Assembly (NCBI RefSeq): GCF_006716065.1
Contig: NZ_VFOL01000001.1
Span: 5,394,001-5,458,000, forward strand
DNA: 64,000 bases
DNA from: Salinispora arenicola
Lineage (GTDB): Bacteria > Actinomycetota > Actinomycetes > Mycobacteriales > Micromonosporaceae
Reading direction: 5' to 3'
A model generated the notes under the pieces. That model ran no database searches and had not been told where the DNA came from. It saw nothing but the letters and a program-made list of their open reading frames with translations. A program made the translations under genes and the position numbers. Positions 45,823 through 55,552 of the stretch are shown piece by piece; the first letter of the stretch is position 1; each line of letters begins with the position of its first letter.

Positions 45823-46821
45823 TTGGCTCTGCAGATGATGGACCACAGGATGCGCGCCACAAGCGGCACCGACAGCCTGACCGATCTGGATGCCACTGAC
45901 GAGCGCGGTGTATCCACTGATCTGGTTCGGGCCTACCTCTACGGCATCGGCAAGACGAAGCTGCTGACCGCCGCTCAGGAGGTGGAGCTGTCCCGCCGAA
46001 TCGAGGCCGGGCTCTTCGCCGAGGCGAAGTTGGCCGCCTGCACGCCGGTCTCCGCCACGCTCCGGGCCGACCTGGAACTCGTCGCCGTCGAGGGGCGTGC
46101 CGCCAAGGACCACCTGTTGGAGGCGAACCTCCGCCTGGTGGTCAGCATCGCCAAGCGGTACACCGGCCGTGGGATGGCATTCCTCGACCTGATCCAGGAA
46201 GGCAACCTCGGCCTGATCCGCGCGGTCGAGAAGTTCGACTACACCAAGGGCTACAAGTTCTCCACCTACGCCACCTGGTGGATCCGCCAAGCCATCACCC
46301 GCGCCATGGCCGACCAGGCCCGCACCATCCGCATTCCGGTACACATGGTCGAGCAGGTCAACCGGATGGTACGGACGCGGCGTGACCTGTCGGTCTCGCT
46401 TGGTCGGGAGCCCACGGTCACGGAGGTGGCCCGCGCGTTGGACGTCCCGGAAGTCCAGATCATCGAGCTGATCTCGTACGACCGGGAGCCGGTGAGCCTG
46501 GACCAGGCCGTCGGCGAGGACGGCGAGAGCCCACTCGGCGACTTCGTCGCGGTAGTGAACGCGACGGCCGCGCCCGACAACACCGCCGAGCGAGGCGAGC
46601 TGCGTCAGGAGGTACGGGGTGTGCTCGCCACCCTGTCCCAGCGGGAACAGGCGGTGATCCGGCTCCGGTTCGGGCTGGACGACGGGCGACAGCGCACCCT
46701 GGACGAGGTCGGTCGGGAATTCGGCCTCTCCCGGGAGCGGATCCGCCAGATCGAGAAGGGGACACTGCGCAAGCTACGCGCCCCGGAGCGGGCGCAGCGG
46801 CTGGCGGCGTACGCCTGCTGA
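45823..46821 (+). CDS. sigB: RpoD-family group 2 sigma factor (SigB/HrdD-like)
   Basis: 332 residues from TTG 45823 (GGGGAG about nine bases upstream); ATG 45835 and 45838 are in-frame alternatives without a ribosome binding site. It lacks region 1.1. Region 1.2 ([20 protein letters not shown]), region 2 ([40 protein letters not shown]), region 3 and region 4.2 ([20 protein letters not shown]) follow. Probably a stress or stationary-phase sigma with promoter specificity overlapping SigA. 201 of 205 bases at 46149-46353 equal sigA, all differences being synonymous. Confidence 0.93.
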   Translation: MALQMMDHRMRATSGTDSLTDLDATDERGVSTDLVRAYLYGIGKTKLLTAAQEVELSRRIEAGLFAEAKLAACTPVSATLRADLELVAVEGRAAKDHLLEANLRLVVSIAKRYTGRGMAFLDLIQEGNLGLIRAVEKFDYTKGYKFSTYATWWIRQAITRAMADQARTIRIPVHMVEQVNRMVRTRRDLSVSLGREPTVTEVARALDVPEVQIIELISYDREPVSLDQAVGEDGESPLGDFVAVVNATAAPDNTAERGELRQEVRGVLATLSQREQAVIRLRFGLDDGRQRTLDEVGREFGLSRERIRQIEKGTLRKLRAPERAQRLAAYAC

Positions 46822-46876
46822 CCAGCTCGGCAAGCTCCTGCCATGTCCGCCGCGGGCGCCCCTGGCGGCACCAGCG

Positions 46877-49519
46877 TCACAGGCGGCGGGGGCCGGTGTC
46901 GGGGCGGGCGGCGGCCGAGCCGAGCCCCACGCTGGCGTGCAGCACCGACAGCCCGTCCGGCCGGGCCAGCACCGGGTTCAGCGTCAGCGTACGAGCCCGG
47001 GGTTGCTCGTCGGCCAGCTGTCCGACCCGCAACAGCAGCTCAGCCAGAGCTTTCCGGTCCACCGGTGCCGCCCCGCGATGGCCCCGCAGCAGCGGGGCCG
47101 CCCGCGGCTCGTCAACCAGCTCCGCCGCGTCCCGGCCGGTCAGCGGCACCGCCCGCCAGGCCCGGTCACCGAGCAGTTCGGTGGCGACACCGCCCACGCC
47201 GAAGCCGACCACCGGCCCGAACGCCGGGTCCTCCACCAGCTCCACCACGCAGGCCACGCCGGGCGGGACCATCGGCTGAATCAGGACGTCAGCGCCGAAC
47301 TCCGTCGCCATCTCGGTGTACGCCCGCCGCACCCTCGCCTCGTCGGGCAGGTCCAGGCGGACCGCGCCAAGGTCCAGCCGGTGCCGCAGGCCGGCGGCGG
47401 CGGCCTTCATCGCCACCGGGTACCCCAGGCGTCGCGCCGCCGCGGCGGCCTCCTGCTCGGACGCCGCCAGCACCGACTCGACCACGTCGATCCCGTACGC
47501 GGCGAGCAGACCCGTTGGGTCGAACGTTTCTGGCCGCAGTGCCACCTGAGCCGCGTCCCGGTCCACGTCGGACAGCTCGGGGACCGTGCCGGCGGGTCGG
47601 CGCAGCCATCCGGCGTACGCGGTCACCCGGCCCAGGGCCCGCACCGCCTCCTCCACGCTCGGGTACGCGGGTACCCCGGAGGGGGCTCGTCCGGCCAGGA
47701 ACGTCGCCACGGTGGGCTTGCCGCCGGCGAGTGCCGCGGGCAGCGCCGAGGTGAAGTCCGCCTCGGCGTCGGGCAGTTGGCCCGGCAGCGGCGGGGCGAA
47801 CACGGCCACCAACGCGTCCACACCGTCGTCGGCCACGGCGGCGGCGAGAGCGGTCGCGAAATCCGCCGCCCCGGCGTGTGGCCCGACGTCGCGGGGGTAG
47901 CCGTCGGCGACGGTGAGCCCTGCTGCTGCGGCGGCGGTGGCGGCCAGCCCGGTCAGCGCCGAGGAGTTACCCACGACGCCCACCCGGTCGCCGGCGGGCA
48001 GCGGCTGGTTGGCCAGCAGCACGCCGACGTCGAGCAGCTCGGCGACGGTGTCCACCCGGATCACCCCGGAATGGGCGAACAGCGCACTGACCGCGACCTC
48101 ATCCGGACCGGCCGCAACCAGGCCAGCCGCGCCCCCGTTCGGACCGGCCGCATCCGGACCGGCCACGCCCCCATGCGGATTGGTCGCATTCGGACCGGCC
48201 GACGGGCCGAGACCGGGCAGGTGGGCCGGCGGTGCCAGCGCGACGATCGGCTTCTCCCGCCCGATTCTCCGGGCCAGCCGGGCGAACTTGCGCGGGTTAC
48301 CGAACGTTTCCAGGTACAGCAGGATCACGTCGGTGTCGGGGTCGTCCTGCCAGTACTGCAACAGGTCATTACCGGAGACGTCGGCCCGGTTCCCGGCAGA
48401 CACGAAGCTGGACAGCCCCAGCCCCCGCCGATCCACCTCGGCCAACAGCGCCACCCCGAACGCGCCGGACTGGCTGAACAGACCAACCCGGCCGGGGACC
48501 GGCAGCCGTGGGGCCAGCGTGGCGTTCAGCCGTACCTCGGTGCCGGTGTTCGCCACCCCCAGGCAGTTCGGGCCGATGATCCGCATGCCCGCCGCATGGG
48601 CCGCCCGAACCAGCCGGCGCTGCGCGACCGCGCCGTCGGCCCCGGCCTCGGCGAAGCCCGCGCTGATGACGACCAGGCCGTGCGCCCCGGCGCTGGCCGC
48701 GTCCGCCACGACCGCCTCCACGGCCGCCGGCGGCACCGCCACCACCGCCAGGTCGACCGGCAGGCCCGCCTCGGCCGCGGACGGATACGCGGGCAGCCCG
48801 GCCACCGTCCGGGCGCTCGGGTGCACCGGCACCACCGCGCCGGTGAACCCGTAGTCGCGCAGGTGCCCAAGCACCGCCGCCCCGACGCCCTGCCCGGTGG
48901 CGCTGGCCCCGTAGAAGGCGACCCCCCGCGGCGCGAGCAGCCGCGCGACCGACCGCGCCTCGGTACGGTGCTCGCGGCCCCGCTGCACCTCGAGGGTCGC
49001 CTCGGTCGGCGCGATCGGGAAGCTCAGATGCACGACGCCGTCGGCGAACTGGCGCTGCACCTGGTATCCGAAGTCGGCGAAGACCCGGAGCATCGCACCG
49101 TTGGCCGGCAGCACCTCCGCCACGAAGGTCGGGATGCCCACTCGCCGGGCCGCGTCGGCGAGGTGTTCCAACAGCACCGACCCGATGCCCCGGCCCTGGT
49201 AGGCGTCCTCGACGACGAAGGCCACCTCGGCCTCGGGGGAGGCCGGACCCAACCGCTCGTATCGGCCGACCGCGACGATCTGGTCGCCGACCAGCACCAC
49301 GAACGCCTCCCGGTCGTGGTGGTCGACGTTCACGAAACGCCGCAGGTCTCGCTCTGGAATACGGGGGTACGGCGAGAAGTAACGCAGGTAGCGGGTGCGC
49401 TCGGAGAAGCGCGAGTGCATGGCGACGATGCCCGGCGCGTCCGTGGGCTGGATCGGCCGCAATCCGACGGTGGTGCCGTCGCTGAGCAACACATCCACCG
49501 GCTGAACACCTGTGGTCAC
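46877..49519 (-). CDS. GNAT plus acyl-CoA-synthetase-like protein, Pat-type lysine acetyltransferase
   Basis: 880 residues. N-terminal GNAT domain (about 1-175; AFVVEDAYQGRGIGSVLLEH) then an ADP-forming acyl-CoA-synthetase-like region: CoA-binding (RGVAFYGASATGQG), succinyl-CoA-ligase-like (GPNCLGVANTG) and ATP-grasp (LGYPVAMKAAAAGLRHRLDL). Salmonella Pat has GNAT at the C-terminus; the reversed order recalls Streptomyces PatA as I know it. It probably acetylates lysines of metabolic enzymes such as acyl-CoA synthetases. A low-complexity Gly/Pro/Asn insert is encoded at about 48105-48225. It is downstream of acuC on the same strand. Confidence 0.85.
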   Translation of the reverse strand: MTTGVQPVDVLLSDGTTVGLRPIQPTDAPGIVAMHSRFSERTRYLRYFSPYPRIPERDLRRFVNVDHHDREAFVVLVGDQIVAVGRYERLGPASPEAEVAFVVEDAYQGRGIGSVLLEHLADAARRVGIPTFVAEVLPANGAMLRVFADFGYQVQRQFADGVVHLSFPIAPTEATLEVQRGREHRTEARSVARLLAPRGVAFYGASATGQGVGAAVLGHLRDYGFTGAVVPVHPSARTVAGLPAYPSAAEAGLPVDLAVVAVPPAAVEAVVADAASAGAHGLVVISAGFAEAGADGAVAQRRLVRAAHAAGMRIIGPNCLGVANTGTEVRLNATLAPRLPVPGRVGLFSQSGAFGVALLAEVDRRGLGLSSFVSAGNRADVSGNDLLQYWQDDPDTDVILLYLETFGNPRKFARLARRIGREKPIVALAPPAHLPGLGPSAGPNATNPHGGVAGPDAAGPNGGAAGLVAAGPDEVAVSALFAHSGVIRVDTVAELLDVGVLLANQPLPAGDRVGVVGNSSALTGLAATAAAAAGLTVADGYPRDVGPHAGAADFATALAAAVADDGVDALVAVFAPPLPGQLPDAEADFTSALPAALAGGKPTVATFLAGRAPSGVPAYPSVEEAVRALGRVTAYAGWLRRPAGTVPELSDVDRDAAQVALRPETFDPTGLLAAYGIDVVESVLAASEQEAAAAARRLGYPVAMKAAAAGLRHRLDLGAVRLDLPDEARVRRAYTEMATEFGADVLIQPMVPPGVACVVELVEDPAFGPVVGFGVGGVATELLGDRAWRAVPLTGRDAAELVDEPRAAPLLRGHRGAAPVDRKALAELLLRVGQLADEQPRARTLTLNPVLARPDGLSVLHASVGLGSAAARPDTGPRRL

Positions 49520-49600
49520 GACGAGTGTCCCTCCCCCCGGCCGTGTTCGGGCCTGTCTCCTCGAAGGTCAGCGCGACCGGGCGGTGACCCGACACGGGCA

Positions 49601-50782
49601 CTAGTCGCGTGGGTCGTGCGGGTCGAGCCCGAACAGCGGGAACACCGCTTTGCGGGCGGCCACGATGGCCCGGTCCACCGAGTTCGGCTCCCCGGACGGC
49701 TGCCACGGCTCGTACGACGGGTTGACGTCGTCGGTCATCCGCAGCGGCACCTCCTGCCCGGGGCGGAGGGCCAGGGCCAGCTCGCGCCAGGCGGGCGGGG
49801 ACAGCGTCGCCGGTTCGAGCGGCTCGCCGGTGGCCACCGCGAGCAGGTGGGTCCACGCCCTGGGCACCACCTCGACCAGCGCGTACCCCCCGCCGCCGGT
49901 GGCGACCCAGCGGCCCTCGCACAGCTCGTCGGCGAGTGCCCGCAGGGCGATGTAGGTGGCGCGCTGCCCATCGACCGACAGGCGCAGGTCGGCGAGTGGG
50001 TCGAGCCGGTGCGCGTCCGCACCGCACTGGGTGACCAGGATCTCCGGCTGGAACGCACGCAGCACCGACGGCACGATCGCGTGGAACGCCCGCTGCCAGC
50101 CGGCGTCGTCGACACCCGGCGGCAACGCCACGTTCACCGCGCTTCCCTGGGCCTGCGCGCCGCCGGTCTCGTCGGGGAAGCCGGTGCCGGGAAAGAGCGC
50201 CAGCGGAGTCTCGTGCAGGCTGACCGTCAGCACCCGCGGGTCGTCCCAGAAGACCTGCTGCACTCCGTCGCCGTGGTGGACGTCCACGTCGACGTACGCG
50301 ATCCGACGTGCACCCAGGTCGAGCAGGCGGGCGATACCGACCGCGGGGTCGTTGTAGACGCAGAAGCCAGCGGCCCGGTCAGGCATCGCGTGGTGCAGAC
50401 CGCCGGCCACGTTGACCGCCCGACGTGCCGTGCCCCGCCAGACCGCCTCGGCCGCCGTGGCGGTGGCCCCGGCGATCAGCGCGCTGGCCTCGTGCATCTT
50501 CGGGAAGACCGGGTTGTCCGGGGTGCCCAGCCCGAACCCGGTGAAGAGCGGGTCCTGCGGGGCGCTCCGCACGGCTTCCAGGTAGCGCGGGTCGTGCACC
50601 TGGGCCAGCAGGTCGTCGTCGGCGGGCTTCGGCTCGACCAGCCGCACCCCGGAACGCGCGAGCACACCCAGCTCCCGGGCGAGCGCGACGGTCAGCTCGA
50701 CCCGTACCGGGTCAAGGGGGTGGTCGCCGAGGTTGTAGGACAGCAACGCCTCGTCCCACACCACCACTGTGTCGTCCGGCAT
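49601..50782 (-). CDS. acuC: AcuC-type class I histone-deacetylase-family protein
   Basis: 393 residues. Zn2+-dependent lysine deacetylase: LHHAMPDRAAGFCVYND (His-His active-site pair), YVDVDVHHGDGVQ (metal ligands), QCGADAHRLDPL and the GGGGYA turn are intact. Relatives deacetylate acetyl-CoA synthetase. With the Pat-like gene 81 bp downstream on the same strand it forms an acetylation/deacetylation cassette. ATG 50782 begins the family sequence; the ribosome binding site is weak (AGG). Confidence 0.93.
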   Translation of the reverse strand: MPDDTVVVWDEALLSYNLGDHPLDPVRVELTVALARELGVLARSGVRLVEPKPADDDLLAQVHDPRYLEAVRSAPQDPLFTGFGLGTPDNPVFPKMHEASALIAGATATAAEAVWRGTARRAVNVAGGLHHAMPDRAAGFCVYNDPAVGIARLLDLGARRIAYVDVDVHHGDGVQQVFWDDPRVLTVSLHETPLALFPGTGFPDETGGAQAQGSAVNVALPPGVDDAGWQRAFHAIVPSVLRAFQPEILVTQCGADAHRLDPLADLRLSVDGQRATYIALRALADELCEGRWVATGGGGYALVEVVPRAWTHLLAVATGEPLEPATLSPPAWRELALALRPGQEVPLRMTDDVNPSYEPWQPSGEPNSVDRAIVAARKAVFPLFGLDPHDPRD

Positions 50783-50933
50783 GGGCCTATCGTCGCACGA
50801 GGACTCCGCCGGTTCGCCACACGCGCCGCCCGTTCGGCGGCGTCGACGCGGATGAGCACGGCCTACGTGCACCAACGCGAATATCAGGCCGGTGACATGG
50901 ACGCACCGGCTGACGTGCAGGAACCCGCGGGTG

Positions 50934-51800
50934 TCAGGCCGGGGCGGCCCCGGGTTCCGGCGCCACCGCCACGGGGCGGGACGGGTCGGCGACCCAGTTG
51001 CTCCAGGATCCGACGTACAGGGCGGTGTCCGGGCGGCCGGCCAGGTGCAGGGCGAGGACGGCCTGCGCGGCGGCAACCCCGGAGCCGCAGTACACCCCGA
51101 CCGGTCCGGTGGCTCCCACTCCGGCGGCGGCGAACCGCTCCCGCAGGACGTCGACCGTGGGGAAGCGGCCCTCGGTGACATATTCCGGTGCCGGCAGGTT
51201 GACCGCACCTGGCACGTGCCCCGCGACCGGATCGACCGGCTCGGTCTCCCCCCGGTAGCGGGGCGCGGCGCGAACGTCGACGAGCGTCCCCTCGTCGGCT
51301 GCGGCCATCCGGGCAGCCTCGGCCGCGACCAGCACCGGCAGGGCGCCGGGGCGCACCTCGACGTCGCCGGGGCGCGGGGTGGGCACCTCGGTGGACGTGG
51401 GCAGGCCCGCCGCCACCCAGGCGGGGTGACCGCCGTGCAGCAGGCGTACCTGCCGGTGGCCGGCCCAGCGCAGCGTCCACCAGGCGCGGGCCGCGGACAT
51501 GCCGTCCCCGCCGTCATAGACCACGACGGGATGCCCGGCCCGGACGCCAGCGGACCGCAGCGCGTCCTGAAGAGCGGCGGGGTCGGGCAGCGGGTGCCGG
51601 CCGGCGGCACCGGGCGGTCCGCACAGGTCGGTGTCCAGGTCGACGAAGACCGCTCCGGGCAGGTGTCCGTCGGCGTAGTCGTCACGTCCGGGTGGGCCGG
51701 TCAGGCGCCAGCGGACGTCGAGCAGGGTCGGCGGGTCGTCGCCGTGGAGTTCGGCGGCTAGCTGGTCTGCCTCGACCAGCAGGTTTTCGGTACCGGACAT
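50934..51800 (-). CDS. Tandem-rhodanese sulfurtransferase (3-mercaptopyruvate type)
   Basis: 288 residues in two rhodanese domains. The C-terminal domain has YCGSGVAAAQAVLALHLAG with the CGSGV loop of mercaptopyruvate sulfurtransferases, so the persulfide Cys is present. The N-terminal domain (LLDVRWRLTGPPGRDDYADG) has Asp in place of Cys in VVYDGGDGMSAARAWW and is structural. Moves sulfane sulfur from 3-mercaptopyruvate or thiosulfate to acceptors. Divergent from the pseudogene at 51828. Confidence 0.93.
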   Translation of the reverse strand: MSGTENLLVEADQLAAELHGDDPPTLLDVRWRLTGPPGRDDYADGHLPGAVFVDLDTDLCGPPGAAGRHPLPDPAALQDALRSAGVRAGHPVVVYDGGDGMSAARAWWTLRWAGHRQVRLLHGGHPAWVAAGLPTSTEVPTPRPGDVEVRPGALPVLVAAEAARMAAADEGTLVDVRAAPRYRGETEPVDPVAGHVPGAVNLPAPEYVTEGRFPTVDVLRERFAAAGVGATGPVGVYCGSGVAAAQAVLALHLAGRPDTALYVGSWSNWVADPSRPVAVAPEPGAAPA

Positions 51801-51827
51801 GATGTTCAGTCAACACCATCCGCTTCG

Positions 51828-52578
51828 ATGGTGGCGTTGCCCGCCGACGGGTTCGGTTGCGCCCGCTGCGAGTCGCCGTACCCGACAGCTGCCCGCCCCA
51901 CCGCCTGGCCGCCCTGGTGGCCGCCGGGCGGCCCCGCCCGGATCGCCCTGGACGACCTGCTGTACCTGAGCATCGCCATCAGCGACGGGGTCGCCGCCGA
52001 CGCCCTGTTCGATCATCCCACCTGCCGCGGTCGCCGCCGAGCTGCGGCGACCGCGCATCGAAGGCCTCGCCGTACGGCACCGGATCAGCGACCTCACCGA
52101 CACTCCGGCGGAACGGCTCCGACCGGATGAGGCGCACCTGGCTCACGCTCTCGCCATCAGCGCCGCGACCTCCGGAAACGGCCACCCTGTCGCCCAACTC
52201 GACGTCACCCGCGCCAATGCCGGGTCGGCGCGGGCCTTCGTCGACCTGCTGCACGCCGTCTGGCGACCCACGGCGATCGACGGGGCGACCGCGGCACGGG
52301 TACGCGACCTGATGGCAGACAACGTGCTCCGGCAACGACTCGCACCCGACTTCACCTCCGACGCCTCGCGCTGGTCCTCGAAGACCGGCACGCTGCTGCA
52401 CCTGCGACATGAGGTGGGGGTGGTGGACCACGCCGACGGGCAGTCGTACGCGGTCGCCGCGTTGACCGCCTCCCGCGTGCCTGCCGTCGCGCAGCCGGGC
52501 AGCGAGGCGACCATGGCGCATGTCGCGCGGGTGCTGCACGGGTATCTGCGCACGGGCGCCCCGCCGTGGTGGGGTTAG
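51828..52578 (+). pseudogene. Decayed class A beta-lactamase-like serine hydrolase
   Basis: Two frames together give a penicillin-binding-like fold. Frame 1 (51828 to about 52013): IALDDLLYLSIAISDGVAAD with the SDN-equivalent read as SDG. Frame 2 (about 52018 to the stop at 52578): AVAAELRRPRIEGLAVRHRI, DLMADNVLRQRLAPDF, SSKTGTLLHLRHEVGVVDHA with an intact KTG. The N-terminal 70-80 residues with the S-x-x-K nucleophile are absent: upstream is the divergent sulfurtransferase. A change of one base near 52013-52018 links the pieces. It ends 4 bp inside the stop of the facing intact beta-lactamase. Confidence 0.75.
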
Positions 52579-53498
52579 GTTCCCAGCTGGGCGATCACCA
52601 CCTCGGTGGCCTGGGCGATGAGGGCGTCGTCGTAGCTGGCGTCCTGCTCGTCCCGGCTGGACAGCACGGCGAGGACGATCGGCGCGCGATCCGGCGGCCA
52701 GATCACCGCGATGTCGTTACGGGTGCCGTACCCGGCCGCTCCGGTCTTGTCCCCAACGACCCAACCGTCGGGGACGCCGGCGCGGATCAGCGCTCCGCCG
52801 GTGGTGTTGCCCCGTAACCACGCGTTGAGGATGTCGCGGTCCGCGGGTTCGAGGGCGTCGTCGACAGCGTACTCCCGCAGGTCTTCGGCGAGAGCTCGGG
52901 CGGTGCTGGTGTCTCGCCGGTCACCCGGTGTCGCCTCGTTGAGCGCGGTCTCGCATCGAGCCGCGTCGGTGACCTTGTCGCCGATCCCCTTCAGTTCCTT
53001 CTCGAACCGCTCTGGCCCACCGAGGTGCTCCAGCAACAGGTTGCCGGCGGTGTTGTCGCTGTAGCGAACGGCCGCGTCGGCGATGGCTCGCAACGTCATC
53101 CCCTCGGCGAGGTGCTGCTCCGTGACCGGCGAGTAGTCCACCAGGTCGTCCGCCGAGTAGCGCACCACCTGTTCCAGTTCGGCGTCGGTGGTCTCGTCGA
53201 GGACCTCGGCGGCGGCCAACGCCTTGAAGGTCGAGCCGTAGGCGAACCGCTCGTCCGCCTGGTAGCGCACCGTCCGGCCCGTGCCGGTGTCGATCGCGTA
53301 GATCCCCAGCCGAGCGTCGAACCGCTTCTCCAGCCGCCGGAACTCGCGATCGGGGTCCGCTGTGGCCGGCGTGCCGACGGACACCTCACGGCCGTGCACC
53401 CGCTCCTCGGCCGCGTCCGCGGTGGCGCACGCGGACAGCGGAACGAGTGCCGTCGCCGCGGTCACCGCAGCCACTACGCGTCGTGTCGGCATCGTCAT
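52575..53498 (-). CDS. Class A beta-lactamase, lipoprotein
   Basis: 307 residues. Lipobox LSAC with Cys24 after a hydrophobic signal suggests an anchored enzyme. Active-site motifs intact: S-T-F-K with Ser89 and Lys92, S-D-N at 147-149, omega-loop [15 protein letters not shown] with Glu183 as general base and Asn187, and [10 protein letters not shown] with Lys251. The residue before Glu183 is Cys where TEM-type enzymes have Trp. ATG 53498 has GGGAG six bases upstream. Hydrolyses beta-lactams; the spectrum is not readable from sequence. Confidence 0.95.
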   Translation of the reverse strand: MTMPTRRVVAAVTAATALVPLSACATADAAEERVHGREVSVGTPATADPDREFRRLEKRFDARLGIYAIDTGTGRTVRYQADERFAYGSTFKALAAAEVLDETTDAELEQVVRYSADDLVDYSPVTEQHLAEGMTLRAIADAAVRYSDNTAGNLLLEHLGGPERFEKELKGIGDKVTDAARCETALNEATPGDRRDTSTARALAEDLREYAVDDALEPADRDILNAWLRGNTTGGALIRAGVPDGWVVGDKTGAAGYGTRNDIAVIWPPDRAPIVLAVLSSRDEQDASYDDALIAQATEVVIAQLGT

Positions 53499-53676
53499 CG
53501 TTGCTCCCTACCTGTCATCGGCCCGACCACGGACAGTGTCGGTCGGGCAGGCCTCGACCCTGGCAGGAGCCCAGGGATACTGTCGAAGACTAAAGCGATG
53601 GAGTTGATGCTGATCTGGCATAACCTGCACCAGCGTCGGTAGGTGCGAACTCCCGCCTCGCTGACCCGGTCGAGAT

Positions 53677-53718
53677 GTCACTGGTGCCCCCGGCCGCCTC
53701 GCCGGGGGCACCAGTGAC
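53677..53718 (-). terminator. Terminator of the beta-helix gene
   Basis: GTCACTGGTGCCCCCGG pairs perfectly with its complement (17 bp) around an 8-nt loop. It lies 11 bp beyond TCA 53730-53732, the reverse-strand stop of the second frame of the beta-helix gene, and so supports that stop as the original 3' end. Confidence 0.88.
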
Positions 53719-53729
53719 TGTCGATGGCG

Positions 53730-55174
53730 TCAGCCAAAGCAGGTGGGCACTACTAAGGGGCTGCCGACGCAGTTGGTGGGTCGGTTGTCGACGAAGGTGT
53801 TGGTGCCGAAGGTACGGATCGTGCCGTTATTGTAGACACCTCCCGGTGCAACTTGAGAAGTGTTTTTTGATACCCGAACGTTTGTCAGTGTCAATTCATT
53901 CTCGTTGGGCTCGGTCTCAGCCGGATCGTAGAATATCCCCCTGCCCGACTCGCGGCACCGGCAGCCTGATTGCCCACGACAATGGTGTCACGGACAGCAA
54001 CGACGGGATTGGCTCCAAGCTCCTGACCTATTGCGATTCCACCACCATCGCCACCACTCGTGACATTCTTAATGATCTTACTTTTGTCAATCATCGCACC
54101 AATACTGCTAGTCAGGTACAGTCCGCCACCGTCGGAGCCGGCGGTATTGTGGGCGACCGTGACGCGACGCAGGAGTAGAGTTCCCCCACCCAGATCAAAA
54201 AGGCCCCCGCCAAGCACGTCCGCAGTATTGTGGACAATGGCGCTGTCGGTAATCTCGGTCACGTCGGCGTCACTGTCCACTCCACCACCAGAGCCCATCG
54301 CATGATTCTGACTGATGAGGGTGTGGCGAATATTCGTGGTGGCGTCTTGGTTTGAGTACCCACCGCCGACGTCCCCGGCGACGTTGTCCGTCACCTTGGA
54401 CGAAAAGATCTCAACCAACCCGCGTTCGTTGCGGATTCCACCGCCGTCGGTTCCAGCGACATTCCGCGTGATAGTGCTCGAATTGACAGTGACCTTACCC
54501 CGGTCGCTCATGATCCCACCACCCTCACCGACGGCACCCTCACCGATGACGGTATTGTTCCGCACAGTGACCCGGTTCAGGCTCAACCGGGCGCCCTCAC
54601 CGACCAGAATCCCGCCGCCATTCGCGTCCTCCACCCGCCCACCGGCCACAGTAACGTCCCAGAGTGCCAGACTGCCGCCGGTAGTAACATTGAAGATACG
54701 AAAATTGGGGGCTGCGGCAGCACGAATGATGCTCGACCCCTGACCGTGGACAGTGATGGATTGGAACACGGTGGGAAGGCCGTTGTCATCCTGACTGGCG
54801 GTAAGGGTGTAAACGCACTTCTCGGCAAGGCGCAGGGTGCCACCGCCCTGTCGGTTCGCCGCCTTAATGGCGGCTACCAGGGCGGTGGTATCACAGGGAA
54901 CGCGGGTGCCGGCAGCCCGCTTGCCGTCCGGGCGCCGGCCAGGATTGCCGGCGGCACCCCAAGCTCCGTCGTCGCCCACCGCCCATCCGAGGCCAACTGC
55001 GGAAGGAGCGGAGGTTTGATGCCGAGCGAGGTCTGGCATCTGGGCGAAGCTAGCCGATCCCGTGCTGAGGGAGACGGTCCCGACGAGAGTTACCAACCCC
55101 AGCGCGGTAGTGGTTCGGGGTAGACAGTGCCGGCCGGGAGGCTCTGGCACCGGTGTTGTATTCCTTCGTGGCAC
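53730..55174 (-). pseudogene. Secreted right-handed beta-helix protein, single-base frameshift
   Basis: About 481 residues if repaired. A signal peptide (PRTTTALGLVTLVGTVSLST) precedes repeats with GGGI/GGGL and N-x-A/V rungs: NGGGILVGEGARLSLNRVTV, EGGGIMSDRGKVTVNSSTIT, DGGGIRNERGLVEIFSSKVT, VGGGYSNQDATTNIRHTLIS. This is a right-handed parallel beta-helix as in exposed adhesins or polysaccharide-active proteins. The first frame ends at 53891 with RLRPSPTRMN; adding one G to the G5 tract at 53937-53941 restores FYDPAETEPNENELTLTNVR and runs to 53730. GTG 55174 is proposed, with GGGGAG eight bases upstream. Could be sequencing error, true decay or phase variation. Confidence 0.72.
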
Positions 55175-55552
55175 GCCTGACACTCCCCGCTGGTGACCCA
55201 CGCTTGTGGGGTGGCGGCCGTCCCGCCACCCGGCAAGCAAAGAACACTCGAACCCCGAGGTAGCACGTTTTAGGGAGAAAACCACTCATATAGGAGTAGG
55301 GGATTCGATTCAGGGAACGCCGCTACGGCATCCCTGTCGTCTGGCTCGCTCCCACGGGTCCGGCTTCAGCGACCGGGCGCGATCCCCCGAGGATCGACGC
55401 GGCCCACACCGAACACGCGCCCGCAGGCAGCGAAGCACCAGGTCGGGTCGGGGAGCGGCACGGTCGACCACGACCCGCAGTAGCGGGTCACGTGGATGAT
55501 TAGGGGTTCCGCGTGAGACACTTGCCGTCCGATTTGTTTCTCGCCAAAACGG
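55175..55552. other. Divergent region between beta-helix gene and ideR
   Basis: 378 bp. The beta-helix frame stays open to 55285, but no ribosome binding site is near that end. No operator with clear symmetry was seen; the ideR start lacks a Shine-Dalgarno, so its message may be leaderless. No other feature supported. Confidence 0.45.

Noticed and set aside
46937..51178. 1,413-codon plus-strand frame across pat and acuC
   Set aside because: Antisense shadow of two well-recognised genes; no ribosome binding site and strongly biased composition.
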